Assembly (NCBI GenBank): GCA_034687125.1
Contig: JAQGBZ010000075.1
Location: 160,485 to 224,484 of the forward strand
Length of the DNA: 64,000 bases
Direction of reading: 5' to 3'
From: Neelides folsomi
Taxonomy: Eukaryota; Arthropoda; Collembola; Neelipleona; Neelidae
Made by a program: the position numbers and the translations under genes. The notes under the pieces were generated by a model. That model saw nothing but the letters and a program-made list of their open reading frames with translations, was not told where the DNA came from and ran no database searches. The stretch's first letter is position 1. Every line of letters begins with the position of its first letter. Shown here piece by piece: positions 38,543-52,400 of this stretch.

Positions 38543-39321
38543 TCTCCCTAACTGACTTCCTTAATTGAGCACTTTAATCACATTAATAGGACTCTTCAAT
38601 TGGAAAGGAGCACTACACAGTTTAAATAATGAGAAGGGTCAACACAACACAACCATTGGAATTGGAATTGACAAATTTGACGAAGAGGTTTTGAAGAGGA
38701 AAATCAAATTGGTTTGTTGACACGAATTCCCGCGACAAGCTTTTACCGGTACATGAAAGCAAGGCAAACTTTCCCTATCTCAATAGCCAATAAGCTAATG
38801 CAATACATTGAATGGTCTCATAAGTGCTTTAACCTATCTCTATAAAAAAGAAATATAAATATTTACAAAATTGTTTAAATATTTATATAATTGCAAATTG
38901 TTAAATCTAAAGCTAAGATTGCATTTAAAACAATAAATTCTAACAATAAATAAATAATATGAATTTCTAAAATATATGAAGATTTATATTTTGTAAATGA
39001 GTTTATGAAAAATGTAACTCGAAAACGAGATTTTAATCATTATGTAAAAATCTTTTTATTTTACTCATCATTGTCATAATGCATCTTTATTTAACTTTCA
39101 ACGATAGCTTTTATTAGGTGAATTATTACGCAAACACTTTTGCACTTATATGCTTGCTACAATTATATTTGTATTTTATATGTATTTACAGATATATGGT
39201 ACAAATTCGTACAAATAGTATTTAATATGAATGCACTTTTTAATAATATAATATACAGCATATCCCTCTACTTGATTATTTATATTAGTTATCACGTTTT
39301 ATTTTATATCAAATTCCATTT
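38543..39321. other. Intergenic CEP19 to CEP135
   Basis: The 779 bases hold the CEP135 promoter (right of 38542) and the CEP19 3' flank, including an AATAAA on the minus strand at 39298-39303. Nothing else seen. Confidence 0.5.
39298..39303 (-). promoter_or_regulatory. Poly(A) signal AATAAA of CEP19
   Basis: AATAAA on the minus strand, 19 bases past the stop codon at 39322-39324. Confidence 0.5.
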
Positions 39322-40296
39322 TTACCAAAAATCATCGAAATCATCCTCGTATTTCTTTTCCGGAATTCCCACATCAATGGCAATATTCAATTCTTCATCA
39401 TCTTTAACTTCTTCAACTTCATCGTCATCAAATAGTTTATCCAAATCGTCATCAGTCAAGGCTTTGTTTTCATCTTTGAGAGGAGCTTCAGGCTTATTTT
39501 CAACTTTGATAGGAGATTTAAGTTCGTCGGGATTTTTGTTCTCAATAATGGCATGAGTTTTGGGTTCGTCGGGAATGTCGTTTTCATCTTCGACAGGAGT
39601 TTTTGATTCCTCATTGTCCTCATCTTCATCCCATTCGCTCCTCACTTTATTTTTGCTATTAAACTCCACGCGTTTATCGTAGATGAAATTGGCATCTCCG
39701 GGTTTGATGATGTTTTTGAGAAAACTCTTATCCATGATTTCTTTCTTCTTTTGGAGATCTTTTATTGAAACCTTATTCAAATCTTCTTCTGGATCAATTT
39801 CAAATTCCGCATTTACTTTCAAAACGGCTTCCTCTAAATACGAATTATCATATTTTGTAAAAAAAATAAGTTTTTTTAACTTCATTTTTTATATTTTAAA
39901 ATGATTGAAAATCTTTCTATTACCTTTTATTTCTCCTTTTTGCAATTCTTGAATAATTCTTAAAAGCTTCTCTATAAGAGCATTCGAAACTTTTTCCAAA
40001 TAAACTCCATGCCGTAGTTTGATTTCATTCGCCACAAGCTCAACATTCGACTTTGCAGTAAACTTCCTCAGTGGCATTACTCTCTTCCTTCTCTCGTGCC
40101 CGTCTCCGTCTCCATCTCCAGAGTTGTAAAAAAGGACGAGAGTTGGAGGATCAGCGATTACACCAATACTCACAGGATTGCAACTGACTTTGTAGGCATA
40201 AGCTCTTGAAATATTCCCAAAGAAACTTTGAGGTTGTTCCAAATTGATGATTTCATCGTGTTTACGAAAAATATTTGAATATTCAAAAGGATCCAT
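39322..40296 (-). CDS. CEP19: Centrosomal/ciliary protein CEP19
   Basis: Two exons, complement(39322..39833, 39924..40296), give 294 residues. The core matches CEP19: PTLVLFYNS, then KRVMPLRKF, LEKVSNALIEKLLR, the signature DPEEDLNKV (IDPEEDLNKL in man), KKKEIMD and DANFIYDKRVEF. CEP19 sits at the mother centriole and ciliary base and with FGFR1OP (FOP) and RABL2 starts entry of intraflagellar transport trains. Compared with the roughly 165-residue vertebrate protein there is an N-terminal extension of about 50 residues, and a long acidic tail of about 110 residues built of Asp/Glu/Lys/Pro, ending in DDFDDFW, where the short vertebrate form ends in an acidic Trp-containing tail. It lies directly downstream of CEP135 coordinates but is transcribed separately in the same direction, 0.8 kb away. 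Confidence 0.95.
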
Positions 40297-40873
40297 CTTT
40301 TTTATTGCAACAAATTAAATCCACTATCTATTTGTTTAATTAATTTTGATCATGCTCAAAAATTAAACTCCTATTCCCTTTTCTCAAGACTTTTCAATTC
40401 AAGAGTGAGTATAGATGTAACCGTTTATTTGTGTACATAGCCGTTCTTAGCAACGATGATATATGAATGCACAGTTGGTTTGAGAGTCTCAAACTCGAGA
40501 CTTTTATTATCGACCGAAACATGATGATTGGAACCGGGAGCCATGATAAATTAAATAGTACAATTGCAAACCTCTATGATACATGGGTCAATTGTTTATT
40601 AAATTACATCCAATATGAAGGAATTTGTTCTTTCATGAGATCATGAGCATTAACGAAATGAATTCTGTATTGTATTGTGGTGAAAAAAATTAAAGACTTC
40701 TACTGAAGGAATGATATGATTAGAATTTAGAATATTAAATAATTAAAACTTGACGTGTAAGAATTCTATAAAATTAGCGTGATATGTTAAATAATAAAAT
40801 AATATATTTTGGAATTATTACTTTATTACAAAGCAGTAATTCGTTAGTTCAAAATCGTCGTAATGCAAGAAGT
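40297..40873. other. Intergenic, CEP19 promoter side
   Basis: About 580 bases with the CEP19 promoter and the RpL24 poly(A) signal. No gene seen. Confidence 0.5.
40822..40827 (-). promoter_or_regulatory. Poly(A) signal AATAAA of RpL24
   Basis: AATAAA on the minus strand, 47 bases past the RpL24 stop codon. Confidence 0.6.
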
Positions 40874-41711
40874 TTATCTCTTTCCTCCAACACGAGGGGC
40901 GGCTTTTTGAGGTGCCTTCTGGATCTTCTGCTTCGACTTGTCAACCTTAGCGGCGGCCTTGGGTGGAGCGGATGCCTTCTTAACAGCCTTGGTAGCTTTC
41001 TTTTGCTCCTTCGCCGCTCTGACAGCTTGCTCTCTTTGAGCTTTCCTCACCTAAAAATCACATAATCAAATTATTTTAAAATCGAATACAAATAATAATA
41101 AAGATCAATATTAACACTCCTTAAAATAGTAAATAATCTTAATTATTATTTAACTCACCTCAGGCTTCATGTTCCTCTTGGCCTGAATTTCAGAAAGGGA
41201 AGCTCCGACGATAGCTCTCTGGAATTTGTGTGTTCTCCTCGTCCTTCGCTTTTGTTGTTCTTCCTCAATTCCCTTCTTGTGCTTTCGTCTTTAAATTCAA
41301 ATGCAAATATTAGTCTCATTATATTTAAACTTGTAATTAAAATTAATAGTAAAATTACAACCGGCGATAAAAATAAACATACCGGTAAAAGACGGTCCAT
41401 GTGACCTTCCTGGGATTCCTCTTCATCAAATGAGACCTCTCGCATTTTGCGTTGAGGAACGTGAAGGACTATATAAAAATAATAATTCAATTTCAGTCAA
41501 TATTTTCCCAATATATTAGCTATTAAAATTAAAGTCTGCCGTAATTGTGAAATTCACGCTCACCTTCCCGTCGATACGGACAAAAGTTTTCCCATGGCCT
41601 GGGTAGATCTTAAATGCGCTGTAAGCGCAAAGGCCGACCCTATCAAAAACCACATTTAATTCTCGTACATTTAAATCCTAAAATCGGTTATTTTTAATAT
41701 ACTTACTTCAT
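40874..41711 (-). CDS. RpL24: 60S ribosomal protein L24 (eL24)
   Basis: Five exons, complement(40874..41050, 41159..41288, 41383..41468, 41564..41639, 41707..41711), give 157 residues, the standard length. The first coding exon is only five bases (ATGAA). The sequence begins [19 protein letters not shown] and contains [20 protein letters not shown] and [15 protein letters not shown]. It ends in APRVGGKR, all diagnostic of eL24. This protein sits at the subunit interface of the 60S particle and joins late in cytoplasmic maturation. The lysine/alanine-rich tail is variable in the family. A pyrimidine tract (CTTTTCTT) lies 15 bases before the start codon, as expected for a 5'-TOP-type ribosomal protein gene. 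Confidence 0.98.
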
Positions 41712-41725
41712 TTTTGACGATGATT

Positions 41726-41733
41726 AAGAAAAG
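41726..41733 (-). promoter_or_regulatory. Likely TOP-type initiator of RpL24
   Basis: CTTTTCTT on the minus strand, 15-22 bases before the start codon. Ribosomal protein genes often start transcription in such a pyrimidine tract. No TATA box is seen. Confidence 0.4.
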
Positions 41734-41830
41734 ACTGCTAAACCTCCACGTTCGTCTTCCTAGTTGTGCTTTTGAGCGAGAGATCCCACAACTTTCTCTG
41801 CACCAACTGCGCCTTCCTTTCCCTCCGCGA

Positions 41831-41975
41831 GATGGCGCTCTTCAAAACAATTGAGAAATGGCAACCAATGTCAAATGTCGCTTTTAACCCGGATGGAACG
41901 TTTTTCAATTTTGATCCTCAAAAACACTCGAAGTCGAACATGGCAAAGGGTTGGATTACTATATTTAATATCTAG
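41831..41975 (+). CDS. Doubtful 47-codon open frame opposite RpL24
   Basis: This frame, head to head with RpL24, encodes MALFKTIEKWQP..., with a balanced composition and a possible donor (GGTTGG) near 41949. It could be the first exon of a gene, but no following exon is visible before profilin. Alternatively it is chance within a GC-richer promoter. Confidence 0.2.
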
Positions 41976-42232
41976 TACGTGCGCGTGCCATTCATGACTG
42001 AATCAAATTAGCTCCCCAGCTTACACAGAGACATGATATGATCATCGGAATAAAAATAACCGAGTGCCAAAGGTGCGTTTATATGCGATTAAGTAGGTCA
42101 TTACAGATGCAGTAAACCTTATCGGCAATTTAATAATAAAATGTAGGGTAGATCAGATTTCATTTTATTAGTATAAAATGAAAACAGCTCTTAACCTAGG
42201 CTTGGCCTTTTGTTTTCCATCATCTTCGTTCT
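41976..42232. other. Intergenic, profilin 3' flank
   Basis: Holds an AATAAA on the minus strand at 42164-42169, 64 bases past the profilin stop codon. Nothing else seen. Confidence 0.5.
42164..42169 (-). promoter_or_regulatory. Poly(A) signal AATAAA of profilin
   Basis: AATAAA on the minus strand, 64 bases past the stop codon at 42233-42235. Confidence 0.5.
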
Positions 42233-43987
42233 TTAATATCCACAAGACACCAAATAATCCCCTAGTTTTTCCACGACCGAGGCCGCTTGTTGGGGTTGAA
42301 TAGGGTCTTCATAAAGTGAAACGACCACGGCTGAAATTAAAAATTCAAATCAATATTACACATTTACTTAATTAGATTACAACCACAGAGCATGCTCTTC
42401 AGAAATCATGAGATCAAACTAGTCATAGTATATTGTATTTGATTCGTCATCTAAAAAGCTTCGTAATATAATGGCCCAATAGTTACTATTTACTATAAAA
42501 GCTCGCTATATAGGCGATGAGCAATAGCGTTGATGACTAATATGTTATACTTTTATATTGATAAGCTCAAATTACAGAAATCCGAAATGACCATTTATAG
42601 TAGTGTAAATATAAACTTTTGGAGAGAATCAAATATTGGAGCATCAAAATTCGTTAATTTATATTTTTCCTTGTGAATTTTTAAACCAAATTCACCAGCA
42701 ATGCTGTAAAACTCAAAACTCAAACTCAATTCCAGATAATTTGCCCACTTCCAGGATGTGACAAGAAATTCATAGCAAGTGATAAGGTCCCTAAAGCTGA
42801 GCTTCTAAATACACCCACACTTCCTCATAAATAATTTATCATAATTCATAAATCATATATTATCGTCGTAATGACCTCAAATCGAATGGCATTATTTTTA
42901 AGTAAAAAACAACTTTTTTAGTTTTTATAAATTAGAGCTAAATCTTTCAGAACATCAATAAAAGATCTATAAAATATTTGGAACACGTATCAAACAAGTT
43001 GATATGAATTGAAAATGTTCATAAAATAAAAATAGCTGATATTCATCTCAATCCCAATAAATGTAAAGTCGATGATTTTGTATTTAATCGTGAGGGGAGT
43101 TATGTCAAAATGACATTCTAATATCTAACTTGGGGTGAAAGTCCGCGAAGCTCAGAGACCGCTTCCAAAGTTGGCAAAATACATATAAGGTAATACATAT
43201 GCCATAATTTCAAAATTTTATCTTAGCACATCGTCCCTTCTAGGGTTTCGAACCTAACCTGCTCGAGGAAGAACAAACAATAATATATGAAAATAAAATA
43301 ATGTAAATAGTTACAAATAACTGATAAACTGATAATTCTCCATTGCTTTCCCATCCATGTCATTTGGCCGAGTTTATAGCGAAACTCTTGAAATTAAAAT
43401 TAAATAACTCTTTTTCCTCTTCTCACCTAACCTTCTCCCTCCTCATCTAAAAATCATCCAACGAAGCAAGAACAAGAGTAATCTAACCAGATGAACCATT
43501 AAAGGCACAACTCAAACACCAAGAACCCCACTCCCTCATAATAATCCCCAATTAACATAAATATTCTAAACAGATCATTAATAATTCAATGAACCCACCT
43601 TGTTGAGTTTTCATGCAGTGGACACCGACTTTCCCGAGCTTAGCCCGCACAACGCGATCAGTTCCCGAGAGATAAATATACCGTTGACCTCCAAGTGTCA
43701 CTCCAGTCCCGGTGAGAACGTCTTGATTATCAAAACCCAAGACCAATTTGGCTATCTCCTCCCTCGCCACCTACAACACAGACCATTTCCAATTTAGCAA
43801 AGGTGTCCCAGACCGTCCTCGTGGGAGCCGGGGTGAAAAGCCGACTCAATGACAGTTCATGTGCTTTCCTACTGACCTCAAACCCTTCAGACTTGGCCCA
43901 AACGTTCCCGTCGAGCCCGGCGATGCAGGCCTTGGAGACGCACTTGGAGGCGAGCAGTTGTTTGTCGACATAGTCCTGCCAACTCAT
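42233..43987 (-). CDS. Profilin
   Basis: Three exons, complement(42233..42330, 43599..43770, 43877..43987), give 126 residues, the usual arthropod length. The N-terminal [15 protein letters not shown] (poly-proline binding face), the [20 protein letters not shown] stretch (the actin- and lipid-binding face), GVHCMKTQQ and the end DYLVSCGY are typical. Profilin binds G-actin, promotes ADP to ATP exchange and feeds formins with actin through proline-rich tracts. The last intron is 1268 bp, long for this region. An AATAAA follows the stop by 64 bases. Confidence 0.98.
42331..43598 (-). other. Last intron of profilin
   Basis: 1268 bases, AT-rich. A stretch near 43140-43260 on the minus strand contains GGTTCGAAACC, like a tRNA B box, but no A box or cloverleaf. 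Confidence 0.6.
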
Positions 43988-45145
43988 TTTGACTACAAGA
44001 CACTGGAGTGGTTCCTACGCTTTTGTAAAACAAGATCTGACGAGTGTCTCCCCTTGGAAATGCCCTTCTGAAGACCGCCTTCTCCAACCCGTCAACCAAC
44101 TACTAATGGCGGACTAGACTAAACCATTGCAATGCATACTTCCTTATTTATACTTGACGGGACAAGTCATGCTGCCCGGTCAGAATCACACAACCTGCGA
44201 CTCCTTTTCCCACAGCATCCTAAGAGCCTTTACGAGAAGGGAGTCTGAACGGAACCCACGCCCTCAGAATCCTCCTCCTTTTTTCACATTCCGTACTGGG
44301 CAGGATTGGGATGAAGGTTGTGTGGCAAGGGGAGAAGTGCAAGTATAGGGATTGTGTCATCTCTCTCTGGTATTCCTCCGCTCCTTTCCGAACTACTTGC
44401 TAGATCATCATCCTCCTCCACATTTGCGCTCCCCTTAGCTCCACTCTCAACAAGAACAAAGAAATCCCTTAACCATCAAACATTAACCCAACATTAACCC
44501 TACTTTAACCCAACCATTAACCATCTCATATGCTCACCCTCCGTAATTTTTAAAGACAATCCTAACGGCATACTCACCTTCCGAATATCAATGTCATCAA
44601 TCCCGTGATAAATTAATCACAGCATTTGATGCGATGCTCAAAATTAAAAATTGGCACATGCGATGACGTATAAATGAATAAACAAGATAATTATTTTTCA
44701 TCTAACAATTTTTATTAATCGAATCAAAGCAACGTTTTCTCAATCTTTTATTTTTAGAAAGGAAGAGGACCTGGAACTAAACTAATTAGAATAATAGTAG
44801 AATTAAACTATTTAATCCTAACTTTTTATCCTACGTATATCGAAGTTATAACTTCAAATATTAACTTTTTTATCCTACTTATACATTGAAGTTATAACTT
44901 CAAATATTAACTTTTTTCCCTAACTATTTAATAAATGTATTTAGTCCTTAAAGAGTAATTCATAATAATATTTTAATAATATATGGAAAGAAACACTTGA
45001 CATGACAAACAGAACAAACATTTTGTATTTTCATCCTCACGTTCACTTTCTCTTCTTTTTTCAATTTTTCTTCATTTTTAGAGAAAAGGAATTTGTAAAA
45101 AAAATTCCCGTTTTTGATAATTTAGATGCCCTAAGAGCTTGATCT
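43988..45145. other. Profilin promoter and eIF4A 3' flank
   Basis: The GC-richer part at about 44000-44480 adjoins the profilin start and probably contains its promoter. AT-rich sequence with a tandem duplication (44820-44908) follows. No gene supported. Confidence 0.5.
44820..44908. repeat. Tandem duplication of about 45 bp
   Basis: Two copies (44820-44862 and 44863-44908) of a unit containing the palindrome GAAGTTATAACTTC, followed by the start of a third copy. The copies differ by a few bases and a short insertion. Confidence 0.8.
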
Positions 45146-47959
<2,814 letters not shown>

Positions 47960-48576
47960 GTTCACTTCAAGAGAAAGTGTGAAAAACTAGAGATTGAATG
48001 AATCAACTAGGCAAGTTAGTCGACAGAAGAACACTCTGGAGTTCCTTCGGGGAGGCTCCAAACCACCCTTTCGCTCACCAACCTTCCTCGCTTTTTCACA
48101 TACCCCGCCATAGCCCAGACAGTGGGATGTTAGGAAGGATTTTCTAGGTCATTTCCCTCGCCGTCCTACCCTTCCCCCTTTCCTCCCTTAGGACCCAAGG
48201 AGAAAAAGAGTGGCATGTTGCGGGAGTCATTCTACCGAGACAGGCGACCGTCGACCCGCGTTCATTTTGGCTTCCCCCCTATACTCCCCTCCTATGGGCA
48301 TAGGAAGTGGGGAATGCATGGGAGGTGATAGGACCAAGTCTGCGTCAGACATATGAGTCATGTGAGAGGGAGGACAGGTCAAGCCTACCACGCAACTACC
48401 GGCATCCGGCATCCAAAACCACGTTGTCCCAATCTGCCCCGACCTTCATTTTCCTCTTTTTTCCTCATTCTTCAATGATCCTCATTGTCTTCGGTAATTA
48501 ACAAATTAATTATTATTTTTAAATCGTTAATCTTTTACGCCTATTCTTCGTCATACTCTTGGTTCGAATTTTAACA
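47960..48576. promoter_or_regulatory. Divergent promoter region eIF4A / coiled-coil gene
   Basis: These 617 bases separate the two start codons and are GC-richer than the surroundings, with no TATA box. Open frames here have no coding character. Confidence 0.5.
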
Positions 48577-49281
48577 ATGTCGGACAACGTTCAAATGGAG
48601 GACTCGAATGGCTTTATTAAACTCGAGGAAAAGCTCGAAAAGGAAACAAAGGAAATGAATGAAGAGCTTGCTAAAAATGTTGCTTTGAAATCTGACCATC
48701 AAGCCTTATTTTCTGGTATTTAATTAATAAATTTTTGCTTATTAATACTGGCTAATTAATTAATTAATTTTGTATAAAGTTCTCATTTGAGAATTGTGTA
48801 TCTATTGTTGAGACTTTCTTTGTAATGTTTCATCTTATTTACAATTTTGGAAATTCATTTGTACGTTATATTAATTTCTCGATATTTAGAGCTTGACAAA
48901 TGCAAAAGGGAGACTAACGAGAGTTTGAAGACCCTTAACGAGGCTAAAGTGAAAATGGAGGAGATGGAAGTTAAGAAGGAGAAAGTCATAACTCTTAAGG
49001 AGAAAGCTAAAGAGGATCTTCTCAATACTGGGTAAATATATTTTTCGCGAATTAATTAATTACTCATAATAACAATAATATATTATAAAATTGTTAAAAT
49101 ATTTTTATCTGGCTTAAACTTTTTAAACTCGTATATTTTGTACAATTCGATTAGACGTGAATTGCTCAATGACCTTCTGGTAATTGAAGAAAAAAGGCAA
49201 AAGCTTTATGCTAAGAAAACGAATTTTCAAGGTGAAAATCATCCCAACATCGGTTGTTTGAACGAGGAAGGTGCAGAATGA
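48577..49281 (+). CDS. Small coiled-coil protein, unknown
   Basis: Three exons, 48577..48715, 48890..49031 and 49155..49281, join in phase to 135 residues. Residues about 15-110 are almost entirely Glu/Lys/Leu with a heptad pattern, so a continuous coiled coil is likely. A short polar tail contains GENHPNIGCLN and the protein ends GAE. No signal peptide or membrane segment is visible. It faces eIF4A head to head and converges on ACSL, 210 bases away. Size and charge would suit a subunit of a coiled-coil complex, for example at kinetochores, centrosomes or vesicle tethers, but nothing in the sequence decides it. Confidence 0.8.
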
Positions 49282-49490
49282 ATTTTACATGTTCCACAAA
49301 GTGACCAAAAAATGCTGTTATTCATTTTTTCACTAAATGTTTTTATAATAATTTTTATTATTTTTCAAATTATAATAGAAATATAAACTAAAATATAGAA
49401 TATAGAGTTTTCCATCTTTTGTCACATTTTAAAGTAATAGGTAAACTTATATTAATTAAATAAAAGTTTTGAGTAATGAATTTGCACTGT

Positions 49491-52400
49491 TTAAGAAGCG
49501 TACATTCTATTAATGTCACTTTGATAGCGTTCTTGAATGTTTTTCCTTTTGAGCTTAAAAGCAGCAGTGACCTATAAGATATTAAAAAAATATAAGTATA
49601 TTTTTCTAGCTAAAATAATTGAATAAGTTATAAAGTTATGATTATAAATAATCTATTTTGGAATTTTGAAAAAGAATTTCCACATACTAGACCCATATCA
49701 GGAGACCAAACATCAGAAACGAGTTTAACTGCTCCAGGGATCTCGAATTTCTCTAGCTTGCATTTCTTTCCATGGTCCTGAAGCTCTTTTAATACTGCTT
49801 TCTCTAATTCTGAATCAATGCACATAGCTTCAAAGGTAACACCATTTCGTCCCAGTTTTTCAGCAATTTGTCGAAGCTATTTAAATATAATTCATATATT
49901 AAAATTATACGCATCTACAGTCATCTACTAATACATAATACGTACATATAGAATAATTTAAGAAGATAATTTTAATTTCCCGTTATTCATCATCGATTTA
50001 TAAGTTTGATTTCAGTTATATGAAATTTTAGAGTATTATACTCACTTGCTTATCTGCTGGAACCACTAGAGCGACAGTAAAAAGTTTTGTGGAATCTGCA
50101 TAAATGCAAATATTTTCTACTAACGAGGAAGTTTTCATTTCTGACTCCACCTTTCCAAGACTCACATATTCCCCAAATTGGAGTTTTACTAAATCCTTCT
50201 TACGATCTGTTGATCACAAAGTCACATTAGTTTTAATTTAAATTAATGAATACCGATTATCATAAATTAAATATAATAGTGAAATTCAAAAGGGATAAGT
50301 ACCTATGATTTTCAAAGCGCCATCAGGACAAACTTCTCCAATATCTCCGCTCCTGAACCATCTAACTCCATTTTCCACGAAAAACTCTTCGTTCGTGGCC
50401 GAAGGAAGTTTAAAATAGCCCATTGACACATTTTCTCCTCCTATGAGGACTTCACCACGCGGATTAGGTTTATCTGTAATTCGATAATTCCCTTCTTCCC
50501 AATCAACTAGTCGAACAAAGGAACACTCGAGTGGTCCACCCACTCTTCCAATTGACATGTCGGTAGCTGTAAAAAATATTCCAATTTATTATTATATTAC
50601 GTTACATTATTTTGATGTCATAAAGTTACAACATTTTTAAGAATTTACCCAAAGAGACTGTAGTGCAGGCGGCTGTTTCAGTCAGCCCGTAACCCTGTAA
50701 TAATGGAGCACAGAGACAAGTCCGGATGAATTCGTGAGTATCCGGTGAAAGCGGAGCTCCCCCGCTTGCCATCAACCTCACATGTCCTCCCACGGTGTCT
50801 CGGACCTTTTGGAATATTAGTTTGTTGACAATGGGTGTGTCATAGCCTCTCTTGAACCATCGGATTTTGTAATCATAGAAGAATTTGAAAACGGTTTCCC
50901 CAACGGGTCCTCCTTCCTGTACTTTCTCTTGGATTCCTTTGTAAATCCTATCGAGAATTAGCTGAAAACGAAAGAGATGCTGATTAGTTATGGGAATTCC
51001 TCAATGGTTAGATGTCTAGTTATGAATTGGATGAATGAGACTCACAGGAACAGCAGTCATAATGGTTGGTTGTAAAACCGTGGCATCTCCCTTGCATCCC
51101 CTCTTAATCTTGCTCGATTTGTCAGTCAAAGTGAGGGGAGTTGAGTATCCGACAGGGACTCCTGATAAGAAGAAAACTGACTCGCACATGAGTTCGAGGA
51201 CGTGGGCGAGCGGAAGGAAGCCAATGTAACAATCTCCTGGTTGGGTATCTCCGAGTACATCTGAGAAGGCCATCATAGCAGTGGCGATGTTTTTATGAGA
51301 GAGCAAAACTCCTTTGGGTACTCCAGTTGATCCAGAAGTATACATAACAATGGCAATGTCATCACATGATGGTGGATTCAATTCTAAAGGGTAAATTAAG
51401 CATTTATTAAGCATTACATTTTTGGTTTAATCCTGTATAAATAATAAAATATTTATATTATGTTATACAATGTAGTACATAACAGTGTTGGATCATGATC
51501 GGAATTTGTCAATTAAAGCAAATTGAAATACTTAATATGGGTGGGTCATAAATTGAGAATTATACGGTTGGTTTCCTAACCTTTTGTGGAGCGGCCGCCA
51601 TTGGCGATGACATTACAGTAGGCGAGAATCTTCACATCCTCCTTGAACCCGTCAGTATCAGTTTTTTTCAGTGGATCTTCCATGTAAATGATAGTGTGGA
51701 CTTCTGAGGTTTCTTTGAGGATTCCCCGAAACTTGGGCATCAGGTCGTGGGATGTGATAACGTACTTAACTTCAGTTTCATTAAGCCCATGAACCACAGC
51801 ATCATCTCCAAGTGTAGCATACAAGGTCACAACTATTGAACATAATTATAACTTATTACACATTACATCCATTTGCATTATTTCTATTAATTTTTTAAGA
51901 TAGCTGATAAAGTCTTCTTCGTTAACATTTTCAATTAGGTTGATGATTAATTTTAAATACATCTTTAAAGACTACGAGGGCTTTTCCTTATAGCTAAATA
52001 TAATTAATTACAAAAAAATTGGGATATAAAAGTTGTTCAGTTTAATCTGATTAATTTTATAAATGGGCAAAGCAATTGAATTAAATGAGATGAAGAGTTG
52101 AAAGTAATCGCGATCGTAAAATAAGTATGAATATTATCCTTGGTTCACTTCACCTTATGGTTTCAAGTACCAAGTTCATGGTTCATGGTCTAATCTAAGG
52201 TTTACTAGACTCTTAAATGAGATATTAAAAGTTCTTACTCGTAATGTTCTGCTTGAAACATGCGATTGCGGCAATAAGCCATTCTGCTCTTGTTTCTGCA
52301 AAAATGGCAATTTTGTCTTTGGGCTTGAGTCCTAACTCGAGAAGCCCTTTGCTAAACGCTGTCGAGAGTCGATCCACTTCATTGTAGCTTTTCCACAAAT

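Noticed and set aside
43140-43260. tRNA-like B box GGTTCGAAACC on the minus strand
   Set aside because: No A box at the right distance and no acceptor or anticodon stem can be folded.
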